A stretch of 64,000 nt of DNA, taken from the NCBI RefSeq assembly GCF_009882975.1, contig NZ_WTUX01000017.1:350362-414361 (forward strand), in the 5' to 3' direction. Source of the DNA: Maritimibacter harenae (GTDB taxonomy: Bacteria > Pseudomonadota > Alphaproteobacteria > Rhodobacterales > Rhodobacteraceae). This document shows positions 52,101 to 59,351 of this stretch, piece by piece. Each line of letters opens with the position of its first letter. The first letter of the stretch is position 1. The notes below the pieces were generated by a model. That model did no database searches and had not been told where the DNA came from. It saw only the letters and a list, made by a program, of their open reading frames with translations. Position numbers and translations under genes: made by a program.

Positions 52101-52164
52101 GCATCCCGAGCTGGTAGTCGTAGCCGACCGGCGTGCCCTTCTTCTTTTGCTTGATGTTATCCAT
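49123..52164 (-). CDS. Tail-tip/host-specificity protein (gpJ-like) with inserted vWA domain
   Basis: 1013 residues. N-terminal gpJ-type hub (YDYQLGMHLVLCQGPVDAVL; WGRNPYIKPVAAKVSNVRKH), then at ~150-350 an inserted von Willebrand A domain: MIDAS DGSGS at 156-160, the GGGTNYD threonine, and ILIFTTDGEP. The hub resumes with DMNPAHIMRAVLIAP (355), DRITGKWELKLIRDDYVEAD, GDAIKIKNADLGIPETVVRI. The C-terminal ~878-970 holds repeats of DFFxxGPDFF type, ending in an Fn3-like strand set. It forms the tail tip and receptor contact. The insertion is unusual. Confidence 0.85.
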   Translation of the reverse strand: MDNIKQKKKGTPVGYDYQLGMHLVLCQGPVDAVLALRWQDRLAWEGVVESGRVRIDQPFLFGEHEGGVNGRIDVLSGASSQGPNGYLAKRLGTVPAFRGVLSLVFRKFLWGRNPYIKPVAAKVSNVRKHFDDWMPTRAAIRLRWAVQGNSIYIAMDGSGSMAGAPWDNQKSAVATFIRGLKGAMNDVKVVVWSDVVHGTKSYTDMSDADYEALASWVESRSLPGGGTNYDIGVSEADTWFANTAPPTEEWDKGDPALDTGSESDVGATDGEREKRRILIFTTDGEPQPLSTADDAATTLASIEDAEVYCFNINLTDTTYTELLDNTASDGVPVISGDDADAMRDVFASAFKSWQDMNPAHIMRAVLIAPVSDGSGDTSEIGDTFAAAAETLFAEQFGISLLWKNPQSRAEFKELIERHIDGYAYIDRITGKWELKLIRDDYVEADLELFDPTNVVAWTNINRPMQSELPNQITLIYRKRLDGSDASVTVTNVAAVQEVGRVIPKKVTFEGIYDGELAAQVAMRELRSHSLPLLSGGLKLTALPATLNLGDAIKIKNADLGIPETVVRITEISDSDGRDNAVTVQFVEDRFAFDYDYAVASVADADRPDESTAVAPTDLFLEEMPYYEMVLRASQEEADAQLVKNADTGFWHAAAGKPADEHTGLLLAYRDDGETLWARGPSIPLAPVATLQESISAAADDTTVRVSYSTDLGDVRVGRLASINNEIVRVDAMAMDGADVLLTIGRGCLDTVPEAHALGSSIVFWDGATGSNSVLYVATESPEVRFLTKTPTDTLSLTLAPSSEVIFGSRAIRPYPPGNLKSAGSYWPAPAADPWVDPVGVTWAHRDRTAQTSASVTDFADGNIGPESGVSYHLSVYAVPGRADFFAIGPDFFGVVPDLFTGDPVLVLPEQAVGQARGAGFDFLATGVSADFFDLGPDFFALGDVFGFDGLPQFFGFVEMFDALNYPDFFATVIGRAVMAEFRVRAERDGYESWQTPATQVKVARAPDLEGETL

Positions 52165-52372
52165 CGAGCCCCATCCGTTTCCGCGCCGCCGCCTCGAGCT
52201 GGTCGATCAGGTCGAGCTGGTCGCCCGTCGCCCGGCAGGCATCCACCGAAATGCCCTCGCGCACGAACTCGCGCCAATCGAGCCCATGTCGATCGAAGAA
52301 CGCCTGCTTCACGTTCGGGCAGATCCCGCACGCGCGCAGATCCGCGACCGTGATCCGCACCCCGTCCCTCAT
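52157..52372 (-). CDS. Small conserved phage tail-region protein
   Basis: 71 residues: VRITVADLRACGICPNVKQA, FFDRHGLDWREFVREGISVD, then a helical tail. It resembles a short protein found just before the gpJ-like gene in many alphaproteobacterial siphoviruses; function unknown. It overlaps the tail-tip gene start by 8 bp and the previous gene by 4 bp. Confidence 0.7.
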   Translation of the reverse strand: MRDGVRITVADLRACGICPNVKQAFFDRHGLDWREFVREGISVDACRATGDQLDLIDQLEAAARKRMGLDG

Positions 52373-52611
52373 TTCTTCTTGTTCGAATCCGGGTAGACCG
52401 GACGCGCGTCAAAGTCGCCATACCAAGCGACGCTCGGGCTCTCGATCCACATGGTGCCGAACACGATGCCGATCTCGGTCCCCTCGTCCACGCGCGGGAT
52501 ATCGAGATCGTCGAACGTCGCCGCCTTCGGCGGCTCCGGCTTCGGTTTCAGAAGAACGGAAAGCGCGGTCAGCGCAACACCGACCGCGAGCTGGATAAGC
52601 CAAGTAGGCAT
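52369..52611 (-). CDS. Small phage tail assembly protein with N-terminal membrane-like helix
   Basis: 80 residues. The hydrophobic start (WLIQLAVGVALTALSVLL) is followed by IPRVDEGTEIGIVFGTMWIE and SPSVAWYGDF. This pattern (VxEGTxIxxVFGT) is common in small proteins next to tail-hub genes. Probably accessory to tail-tip assembly. It starts 9 bp after the preceding gene's stop. Confidence 0.65.
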   Translation of the reverse strand: MPTWLIQLAVGVALTALSVLLKPKPEPPKAATFDDLDIPRVDEGTEIGIVFGTMWIESPSVAWYGDFDARPVYPDSNKKK

Positions 52612-52619
52612 GCTTCACC

Positions 52620-53486
52620 TCACCACAGAGCGCGGCCGTCAAACGGGTTTTCGCTCATCCACGGGAACCCGCCGTAGTTGTCGGTGTTGGAGAACCGCAA
52701 CTCGCACGTCGCCAGGGAAAGATCGCAGCCGGGCGCGATCTGCACGTCCGCAGAGCCCCACTCGGAGATCTCGCCCTCGAGCCCGGGCAGCGCGCCGATC
52801 AGCGTGAGCGACGAGCCCACATGCTTTGCGACCATCTGCCGGGCGCCATTGAAGGTGAGCACCCCGCCGGTGTAATACCCGTCCGCTTGGCTCGCCGCCT
52901 CGGCGACCGTGACCGTGGCCCCGGAAATCGCGGTCGCGGTGCCAGACACCTCGAAATCCGCGATATTGAGCCCGCAGCCGGTGTGGTAGACCGCATGCCG
53001 GCACGGCCGCTGCATAATCGCCGACAGACCCTTCCGGCGCATGCTGGTCAGCCCGTTCTCGCAGGCGAGCGTGATGGTGGTCTGCTCGGGCTTCACGCCC
53101 ATCACCCGGCCGCGGAATTTCACCACGAACTCGCCGTCGCCTTCGAAGCCATGCCAGATGGTCACGCTGTTCTCCACGATCCCGATCGAGCCGAGATAGT
53201 TACGCGCGAAGGCATCGGAGAGCGGGAACACCAGATCCACATCGTTTCGATCGATGCGCGCCGACACCGGGATCCGCGAGTGGCGCACCGGCGACGCGGT
53301 GTAGGTCTGCTGGAAGAACCCCTCGTTCGCGAAGAGATCCGGCCCCAGGTCGAAAAAGTCGCTGTGCGGCAGGTCGAAGTCGGTCGCGCGCGACGCCAGG
53401 AAAGCGGTCTGCGACCCGAGCACGATCTTGTAGAGCCAGAGCGGCCGCTTGCCGCTGATCAGGGAGAGAAACGACGAATAGCTCAC
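52620..53486 (-). CDS. Phage tail-hub protein with DUF2163/BR0599-type domains
   Basis: 288 residues. The C-terminal BR0599 pattern is clear: ..CRHAVYHTGCGLNIADFEVS then CDLSLATCELRFSNTDNYGG, FPWMSENPFDG. The N-terminus carries DLPHSDFFDLGPDLFANEGF (residues ~38-57), a copy of the DFFxxGPDxF motif repeated in the tail-tip protein. It is likely a structural part of the distal tail. Overlaps the upstream gene by 4 bp (ATGA). Confidence 0.75.
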   Translation of the reverse strand: MSYSSFLSLISGKRPLWLYKIVLGSQTAFLASRATDFDLPHSDFFDLGPDLFANEGFFQQTYTASPVRHSRIPVSARIDRNDVDLVFPLSDAFARNYLGSIGIVENSVTIWHGFEGDGEFVVKFRGRVMGVKPEQTTITLACENGLTSMRRKGLSAIMQRPCRHAVYHTGCGLNIADFEVSGTATAISGATVTVAEAASQADGYYTGGVLTFNGARQMVAKHVGSSLTLIGALPGLEGEISEWGSADVQIAPGCDLSLATCELRFSNTDNYGGFPWMSENPFDGRALW

Positions 53487-54628
53487 GCGACCACCTCCAC
53501 AACCGGCGCCGACACCCGCGAAATGAAGCCCGCCTCATGGTTGACGGTCAGCTGGTCGGCATCGAGGCGCGACTTCACCATCAACGACACCACCGCGTCG
53601 GCGCCCAGCGCGACGCCCGGCGCCGCGATCGTCAGGCTGTGGTTGAACCCGGAAACCGCGGCCGCGGTCACCTCGCGATGCAGGAGCCCGGCGCCATAGT
53701 CGATCTGCAGATGCCGGCCGACGAGATCCGCGACATTGGCATCGTCGACGATCGGATCGACGAGAAGCTCGGTGTCGGTATCGGCGACGGCCGCGGCCAG
53801 CACCAAGTCGCGTGCGCCGCTCGGCATCCAGAAGGCGCCATCCCGGCCGCGCAGATGGTGCAGCCACTTACGACGCTCCCAGCGATCCGCGATCGTGTTG
53901 TCGACGAAGTAGAGCATCGACTTCTCCTCCACCACGTCGCGCACCGATTCCATGACCACCGGCCCGAAGCCGTTGTCGACGAGCTGGACGCCCTGCGACA
54001 TGCCGCCCGACACCGGCTGCGTCACGACCACCGGATCGGTCAGCACCGGCAACGAGTCATGCGACGGATAGCTGTGGCCCCCAAGATCAATCTGGTCGCG
54101 CAGCGCGAACTCGCCGGTCAGCGTGGAATAGCCCCGGAACGCCCGCGACTCCTTCAGCCCGGCCGGCAGGTAAGCCACCCGCGCCGGCGCCACCACCACC
54201 GGCTGCACAGCGCTGCCCGTAAGCGTCACCCCGACCGGCGCCGCCAGGTTGATGACCCCCGAGCCGACCGTGTCGACCTGCAGGAGCGCGAAGCTCTCGT
54301 CGTCCAGCAGCGCCAGCGCATAGCCGCCGGCGCGATAATCCGCGTCGGTGTTCACCGCGATCGAGGTATCGGTCGCGGCGAGCTCGCCAGCGATAAGCGT
54401 CCGATCCGGCCAGAACGGCAGATACCAGTCGCCAAGGATGTTGGAGCGCAGGAGCTCGAGCGCCCGCGCCCGCTGCTGGTCGTCCACGGAGAAGGAAAGC
54501 GCCAGCTTCTGCCGGCCATCGCGCAGCGAGTCGCGCATCTCGCCCTGCGGCGTGATCCGCACATCGGTGAGCCACGCGAGCGTCTCCTTGATGTCGGTGC
54601 TCGGGAAGAACGGCCAGACTTCAGGCAT
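53483..54628 (-). CDS. Phage distal tail / baseplate-like protein
   Basis: 381 residues, mainly beta. It opens PEVWPFFPSTDIKETLAWLT, then VRITPQGEMRDSLRDGRQKL, typical of a protein placed between tape measure and BR0599 genes in rhodobacteral siphoviruses. Later ADRWERRKWLHHLRGRDGAF and WMPSGARDLVLAA. It probably forms the distal-tail ring. Exact family not certain. Overlaps the tape-measure stop by 8 bp. Confidence 0.65.
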   Translation of the reverse strand: MPEVWPFFPSTDIKETLAWLTDVRITPQGEMRDSLRDGRQKLALSFSVDDQQRARALELLRSNILGDWYLPFWPDRTLIAGELAATDTSIAVNTDADYRAGGYALALLDDESFALLQVDTVGSGVINLAAPVGVTLTGSAVQPVVVAPARVAYLPAGLKESRAFRGYSTLTGEFALRDQIDLGGHSYPSHDSLPVLTDPVVVTQPVSGGMSQGVQLVDNGFGPVVMESVRDVVEEKSMLYFVDNTIADRWERRKWLHHLRGRDGAFWMPSGARDLVLAAAVADTDTELLVDPIVDDANVADLVGRHLQIDYGAGLLHREVTAAAVSGFNHSLTIAAPGVALGADAVVSLMVKSRLDADQLTVNHEAGFISRVSAPVVEVVA

Positions 54629-56657
54629 TGAGCAGATCCCGGTTGCGCCGGATGGTGTTGATGATGAGCCGCTCGCCCGGCTCGGTCGCCAGGTAGTCGC
54701 CGACCACGCCCGGATCCAACACGTTCACGATCTTGGGCGCCATGCCGCCCAGCGTTTCGCCGACCTCATGGTTCGGCACCACCTGCGAACCGCGTGGCAG
54801 GTTGACCAGCTCCGGGCCGCGCTCGCCGACAACGGCCATGCCGCCGGGCGCGTAGCTCGTGCCGGTCGCGAAGCCCGGGAAGATCCCGCCCATCAGACCG
54901 GAAATCGCCTTGTCGATGAGCATGCCACCGATCTGGCCCGCCAGATCCGCCAGAGCGTCGCGGAGATTGAAGGTACCCTTGATCGCGTCCTTGATCCAGC
55001 TCGAGAAGGTCGAGGCCAGCGTCGAACCGATCTGCTGCGCCAGGCTGTTGACCTTGCCCGCGGTTTTCTCGACGGCGCCGCTCACCTGATCCAGACCGTT
55101 GACCGCCTTGTTCGGGTCGATCGCGATCGCATCCGACATGCGCGTCGAAGCCGCGCGCAGCTTGCCCGCGCCCTGATCCAGACCGTTGACCACGCCGTCG
55201 ACGATGTAATCGGCCAGGCGCATGAACAGCCGCGACGGCGACTGGATCTCGGCCTTCGCGCTGAACCCACCGCGCACCGCGTCGACGAGGCTGGACCCGG
55301 CGTTCTTCACCGCCTCCCAGCCCGACTGCACGCCCGACCGGATCCCTTCGGCGATGTTGCGGCCGAGCTGCGTGACCGCCTCGCGCGCTTCGGCCCACTT
55401 CTGCTGCAGCCCATCGATCACCCGCTGGACCAGATCATGGCCGAGCTGCAGCATGTCCTGTGTCCATTGGGCGAACGACGCCTTGATCTCCTGCCATTTC
55501 ATCGCCAGCGTCTCGCGCCATTGGCCCATCTTTTCGGCGATCACGACCTTGATCTGTTCCCACTTCTCCGCGGTGATCGTCTTGATCTGCTCCCACTTCT
55601 CCGCGAACCACGGCCCGACCGTTTCCCAATTCTGGTAGATCAGGTAGGCTCCGCCGGCGAGCGCAGCGACAGCCGCGACGACGAGCCCGATGGGCGACAG
55701 GATCGCGCCGAGGATCGCCAGCAACGGCGCCATCGCCGACACGACCAGACCCAGCCCGAGCACCACCGGCCCGAGCGCGGCCGCGAGCGCCGTTCCGATC
55801 GCGACGAACCGCTGGGTCTTCGGATTGAGCCCGGTGAACCACTCGGCCAGGTTGGCGATTCCCTCCGACAGCTTGGTCAGCGCCGGCAGCGCCGCAGATG
55901 CGAGCTGCGTGAACGCCGGCAGGAGCTGCGCGAGCGACGCCTGCAGCTTGGTCTTCAGGATCTCGGCGACGAGCGCGAACTCTTCGCGGCTCTTGCGCGC
56001 GGCCCGGATGGTGTCCCCGTCCAGCACCAAGCCCAGCTCTTCGGCCTTCTTCGCCATTTCCTCGATCGCCGCGCCGTTCTTCTGGAACATGGGCAGCAGG
56101 AGCGTGGCGTCGGAGGCGAGCGCCTCCATGTAGAAGGTCATCTCCTGCTGGGACACGCCCGCCTTCTCGAGCGACCGGATATAGAGGCCCAGCGCCTCGT
56201 CGGAGGAAAGCCCTTTGAACGCGTCGGCCGTGATGCCGATCTTCGGCGCGATGTTCTCGAAGAAATCGGCCAGCGGCCCGGCGCCGGTCTGGAAGTAATC
56301 GCCGAATTTGTCGTTCACGTCCTTAAGGATATCGGCCAGCTTGTCCTGCTCGATGCCGAACTGGCCCGCCGTGAGCTCAAGCACCTTGAACTTCTGCGTG
56401 GTCACGCCGGCGACCCGCGCCAGGTTCTCGAGCTCGATCAGAGAGTCCGTCGATTTCACCGCAAGCGCGGAAAGGCCGGCGATCGGCGCGGTGATGCCGG
56501 CCGTCATGAGCGCGCCGGCACGCTGCATCCGCTGGCCCATCCGGTCGATCTTCTTCTGGAAATCCGCGACCCGCTTCTGAGCCTTCGAAAGCCCGCGCTC
56601 GAAAGCCGCGGAATCGAGGCTCATCACCGCGCGCAGAGCACCAATCACCGCTGCCAT
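54621..56657 (-). CDS. Phage tail tape measure protein
   Basis: 678 residues, mostly helical. The N-terminal coiled coil (LSKAQKRVADFQKKIDRMGQ) is the TMP opening. Hydrophobic block LGPVVLGLGLVVSAMAPLLA/ILGAILSPIGLVVAAVAALA at ~285-330. Trp-heptad repeats (AEKWEQIKTITAEKWEQIKV) follow. The C-terminal part has ATGTSYAPGGMAVVGERGPE, the conserved end motif, and GERLIINTIRRNR. It sets tail length and helps DNA injection. At ~0.15 nm per residue a tail near 100 nm would be expected. Confidence 0.93.
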   Translation of the reverse strand: MAAVIGALRAVMSLDSAAFERGLSKAQKRVADFQKKIDRMGQRMQRAGALMTAGITAPIAGLSALAVKSTDSLIELENLARVAGVTTQKFKVLELTAGQFGIEQDKLADILKDVNDKFGDYFQTGAGPLADFFENIAPKIGITADAFKGLSSDEALGLYIRSLEKAGVSQQEMTFYMEALASDATLLLPMFQKNGAAIEEMAKKAEELGLVLDGDTIRAARKSREEFALVAEILKTKLQASLAQLLPAFTQLASAALPALTKLSEGIANLAEWFTGLNPKTQRFVAIGTALAAALGPVVLGLGLVVSAMAPLLAILGAILSPIGLVVAAVAALAGGAYLIYQNWETVGPWFAEKWEQIKTITAEKWEQIKVVIAEKMGQWRETLAMKWQEIKASFAQWTQDMLQLGHDLVQRVIDGLQQKWAEAREAVTQLGRNIAEGIRSGVQSGWEAVKNAGSSLVDAVRGGFSAKAEIQSPSRLFMRLADYIVDGVVNGLDQGAGKLRAASTRMSDAIAIDPNKAVNGLDQVSGAVEKTAGKVNSLAQQIGSTLASTFSSWIKDAIKGTFNLRDALADLAGQIGGMLIDKAISGLMGGIFPGFATGTSYAPGGMAVVGERGPELVNLPRGSQVVPNHEVGETLGGMAPKIVNVLDPGVVGDYLATEPGERLIINTIRRNRDLLNA

Positions 56658-57019
56658 TTAGCCACCCTTCCGTCTCTTCTCCACGGCCTCGATGGACGCG
56701 GTGTAGCCCTTCATCGCGCGCAGCATGTCCTCCGGCGACTGCTTCTCGCGGTCGCGGAAGAACTCCCGGTAGCGCGGGAATTTCGCCTTCTTGGAGAGGT
56801 TCGACGCGATGGCGTGCTGCACCAGCACCCCGCTCGAGTAGACCAAGAGCTTCTCCAGCTCCGCATCCGCCTCGATCCGATCCATCGCGCCGCCGGAAAT
56901 CACCTCAAGCTCGCGCGGCACGCAGCGCCAGAACAGGTCTGGATCCAGCCCCAGCGCCACCCACTGCCGCAGGAGCGACGGCCAATCGACTAGGCCCCCG
57001 CTCCCTTCTTCTTTTTTCC
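56658..57019 (-). CDS. Tail assembly chaperone, frameshift-dependent second part (gpT-like)
   Basis: This frame is open from the slippery site to 56658 without a stop, giving LVDWPSLLRQWVALGLDPDL, FWRCVPRELEVI and a C-terminal helix ending EAVEKRRKGG. A GTG at 56960 could start it separately, but the uninterrupted -1 frame downstream of A-AAA-AAG indicates it is made as a G-T fusion, as in lambda. It recruits the tape measure during tail assembly. Confidence 0.75.
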
Positions 57020-57331
57020 GGTGCTGCCCTTGCCCGAACCGGCCTCGTCCGCCTCCTCGGGAAACGCCTTCTCAAACGCCTCCCCGATCAATTCGGCCGA
57101 CCGATTGAGCCCGAGCTCGTCCATGATCTCGCCCGCCTCTTCGACCGTGACCTGCGGCTCGAGCGCGCCCCAAAACATCGCGCGAATGTCCTGCAGTTTC
57201 GCGTTCGCGCCGATGTTAGCCAGCTCGGCAATCGGCTTGCCGGTCGATTCCTCGATCCGGCAGATCGCGTTGATCGAGAAGCGCAGCGTCCGCAGCTCGC
57301 CCAGCGCCCGAAATTCAATGCCTCCACGCAT
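56990..57331 (-). CDS. Tail assembly chaperone, first part (gpG-like)
   Basis: 113 residues. Helical: FRALGELRTLRFSINAICRI, EESTGKPIAELANIG, AMFWGALEPQVTVEEAGEIM, LIGEAFEKAFPEEADEAGSG, with a lysine-rich end (KKKKGAGA) over the slippery sequence. It resembles the TAC-type chaperones of siphoviruses and GTA. It lies between tail tube and tape measure, as expected. Confidence 0.82.
   Translation of the reverse strand: MRGGIEFRALGELRTLRFSINAICRIEESTGKPIAELANIGANAKLQDIRAMFWGALEPQVTVEEAGEIMDELGLNRSAELIGEAFEKAFPEEADEAGSGKGSTGKKKKGAGA
57011..57017 (-). promoter_or_regulatory. Programmed -1 frameshift slippery site A-AAA-AAG
   Basis: Minus strand heptamer AAAAAAG (57017 to 57011) in the correct phase: zero-frame codons GGA AAA AAG. 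This is the same heptamer as dnaX. Slippage continues in the downstream chaperone frame; without it, translation stops at TAG 56992-56990. The downstream sequence is GC-rich and may give a stimulatory stem. Confidence 0.8.
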
Positions 57332-57355
57332 GTGAGGTGCCTCCCTTGGTTAGAA

Positions 57356-57781
57356 TTAGGCCCAGACCGGCGCGCCGGTGACCTTGAGCGTGACCGTCGC
57401 GGCCATCTTGTCGTCGACCGGAGCCGAGCGCTCATAGCCGGTGAGGTAGCCCCGGAAGGTGCAGGTCGCCGTGCCGCCGCCGGTGAGCGCAAACGTCAGC
57501 TTGTAGTCGCGCGGCAGATCCTCGACGCCGATGCCCTGCAGGAGCGAGTCGGTCGCGTTCTGCGGGTTCCAGTTGATCTCGAACTGGCACTCGCCGTAGT
57601 CGATCAGCCCGACGATGAACTCGCGCGCCGTGTTGGGCGAGCCCATGTGGGTCACGTCGATGATATCGCGCGTGGGCGAAGGCGGCGTGATGTTCACCAC
57701 CTCGCCGATGCTGTTCGCGTCGGGGCTTGCCAGATCCGTGTCCGAGCAGCTGATCGACGCACCGTAGCCGATTTGTCCCAT
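57356..57781 (-). CDS. Major tail (tube) protein
   Basis: 141 residues, beta-rich: ISCSDTDLASPDANSIGEVV, PSPTRDIIDVTHMGSPNTAR, EFIVGLIDYGECQFEINWNP, RDYKLTFALTGGGTATCTFR, GYLTGYERSAPVDDKM. This D-V-T-H/FMGS and G-Y-hydrophobic pattern is that of siphovirus tail tube proteins (TTP family). Located between the DUF3168 tail completion gene and chaperones. Confidence 0.88.
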   Translation of the reverse strand: MGQIGYGASISCSDTDLASPDANSIGEVVNITPPSPTRDIIDVTHMGSPNTAREFIVGLIDYGECQFEINWNPQNATDSLLQGIGVEDLPRDYKLTFALTGGGTATCTFRGYLTGYERSAPVDDKMAATVTLKVTGAPVWA

Positions 57782-57783
57782 CT

Positions 57784-58152
57784 TTAGGTCTCCTGATAGA
57801 TGATCCGAAAGTCGAGCGAGACGCGGAACAGCGACTCGCCCATCGATGTGTCAGGAGGCAGATCGACCTCCGACACGAGAAAGGCGCCCTCGATAACGGG
57901 CAAGGAACGCCACCCGGAGAGCGCGGCCTCGACCGACCCCGCCGTGGATTTCGCTTCGCCGTAGGAATTGCCGTAGGAGACGGCCTGCACGCGCGCCTCC
58001 TTCATCCCCGACGCGCCGCCCATGTGGTAATCCACCGACCCCGCGATGGTCAGCAGCACGACCCGCGGCGCCTCGTCCGCGCGTGCCGATTGACCCCACG
58101 CGACAGGCACGCCGGTCTGCGCGGCGAGCCGCGCCCGAACGAGTTGTTCCAT
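57784..58152 (-). CDS. DUF3168 tail completion protein
   Basis: 122 residues: RARLAAQTGVPVAWGQSARA, APRVVLLTIAGSVDYHMGGA, RVQAVSYGNSYGEAKSTAGS, FRVSLDFRIIY. DUF3168 is the gpU/gp17-like tail terminator that caps the tube at the head end. Starts 3 bp after the gp10-like stop and ends 2 bp before the tail tube start. Confidence 0.85.
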   Translation of the reverse strand: MEQLVRARLAAQTGVPVAWGQSARADEAPRVVLLTIAGSVDYHMGGASGMKEARVQAVSYGNSYGEAKSTAGSVEAALSGWRSLPVIEGAFLVSEVDLPPDTSMGESLFRVSLDFRIIYQET

Positions 58153-58155
58153 GAG

Positions 58156-58647
58156 TTAGCCCCTCGCCTTCGCCGCCTTGCGCGCGGCGCGCGCCGCTGC
58201 CTTCTCGAGCTCTTCGCCGAGCTGCTTGGACAGCTTCGCCAGGACGCGCCCCTTCGTGGCCTCCCACGATCGGCGCATGAACGGGTTGGCCGGCATTTCG
58301 CCGACATACCGCCCGGTGGATTTCTGCCAGCGCGGCCCGGTGCCGAACTCGACCAGATGCGCGTGCGGCGCCTCCTTGGTGGCCCCCGCATACATCTGCG
58401 TCACCGACCGCGACACAGACCCGCGCAGCTCGCGGCGCTGGTTCTGCGTCAGCTTTGTGCCGACAGCGATGTTCTCCGAGAGCTCGCCGGTGAAGCCGAC
58501 CGGCGCCGCGCTCTTCGCGGCCGCAACGAACGGCTCGAATGCCTTTTTCATGGAGCGCCGCGCGACGCCCCGCGCGGTGCTCGTCTTCATTTCCTTCAAA
58601 GCCCGGTCGAACTCCCGAAGGCCCTCGACCTTGAAGCCGGCCTTCAC
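58156..58647 (-). CDS. HK97 gp10-family head-tail joining protein
   Basis: 163 residues: FKVEGLREFDRALKEMKTST, FVAAAKSAAPVGFTGELSEN, HAHLVEFGTGPRWQKSTGRY, PANPFMRRSWEATKGRVL. The TGxLxxxI, H-x-x-LVEFGT and PxNPFMRPA patterns define the gp10 family. Basic Ala/Lys-rich C-terminus. Overlaps the H-T-join gene by 4 bp (ATGA). Confidence 0.9.
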   Translation of the reverse strand: MKAGFKVEGLREFDRALKEMKTSTARGVARRSMKKAFEPFVAAAKSAAPVGFTGELSENIAVGTKLTQNQRRELRGSVSRSVTQMYAGATKEAPHAHLVEFGTGPRWQKSTGRYVGEMPANPFMRRSWEATKGRVLAKLSKQLGEELEKAAARAARKAAKARG

Positions 58648-58973
58648 GATGGTTGCCCGGCCGTGATCTCGAACGCCCGGCTCCGATCAATCTCCTTGAC
58701 CCCGAAGATCGCGTAGACCGTGCTGCCGATCTTCACCCGGTCTTTGGTCGAGAGATCCCACAGCGTCGGTTGCCATCGGATGAGCGCCCGGAACTTGACC
58801 TGCACGCCCACTTGGCCCGCGCGCCAGCGCTCCTCGTCGGAGATCTCGCGCACATCGGCCCACACCACCGCCAGGTCGGACCACTGATACTTCTCGCCCC
58901 CGTAGCCATCCAGCGCGACTGACGCGCGCTGGATGGTCAGCAGGCGATCCATTTTGCCCGCCTCGAGGCGCAT
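58644..58973 (-). CDS. Phage head-tail adaptor (head closure) protein
   Basis: 109 residues of the Phage_H_T_join family: MDRLLTIQRASVALDGYGGE, WSDLAVVWADVREISDEERW, ALIRWQPTLWDLSTKDRVKI, GSTVYAIFGVKEIDR. It seals the head after DNA packaging and joins the tail. Start 58973 overlaps the preceding stop; MDRLLTI further in is an alternative start. Confidence 0.9.
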   Translation of the reverse strand: MRLEAGKMDRLLTIQRASVALDGYGGEKYQWSDLAVVWADVREISDEERWRAGQVGVQVKFRALIRWQPTLWDLSTKDRVKIGSTVYAIFGVKEIDRSRAFEITAGQPS

Positions 58974-59323
58974 CAGAACTCCAAGAGCTGGGCGACGATC
59001 CCGGTGCCGCCGGAAATGGTGACGGCGCCGGCGAGGTATTCCTCGATCGAGCGCAGCGGTATCGCCACCACCTCGCCGTCCGCGATCGAGCCGACCGAGA
59101 AGCCGCCCGACAGATCCACCGCGCCGACGCCCGACACGTTGATCGAGCTGGCTTCGTCGCCGGTGATCGTCGGCGTCAGCGCGCCGCCGGTGCTGTTCGC
59201 CAGGACGAGAAGCGGATCCTTGGCCGCGTTGTAGGTCAGCGCGTCGGTCGAGCCATCGAGCGTGGTCTCGTTCACGGCCGCGGCGCCCGCGCCGCTCATG
59301 TCAGTTGCAGTAATGCTCGGCAT
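58973..59323 (-). CDS. Phage structural protein of unknown role (beta-rich, possibly head decoration)
   Basis: 116 residues, Ala/Gly/Thr/Ser-rich beta sequence: LTYNAAKDPLLVLANSTGGA, LTPTITGDEASSINVSGVGA, VVAIPLRSIEEYLAG. No Cys or Trp. Small proteins of this type between connector genes are often decoration or fibre-like; I cannot assign a family. Starts at 59323, 28 bp after the connector gene. Confidence 0.6.
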   Translation of the reverse strand: MPSITATDMSGAGAAAVNETTLDGSTDALTYNAAKDPLLVLANSTGGALTPTITGDEASSINVSGVGAVDLSGGFSVGSIADGEVVAIPLRSIEEYLAGAVTISGGTGIVAQLLEF

Positions 59324-59351
59324 AGCGAAGTCCTTTCATGATGCCCAAGGT

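Noticed and set aside
49900-52353. Long rightward open frame opposite the tail-tip gene
   Set aside because: R/H/D-rich translation with no domain, lying wholly antisense to a recognised phage gene.
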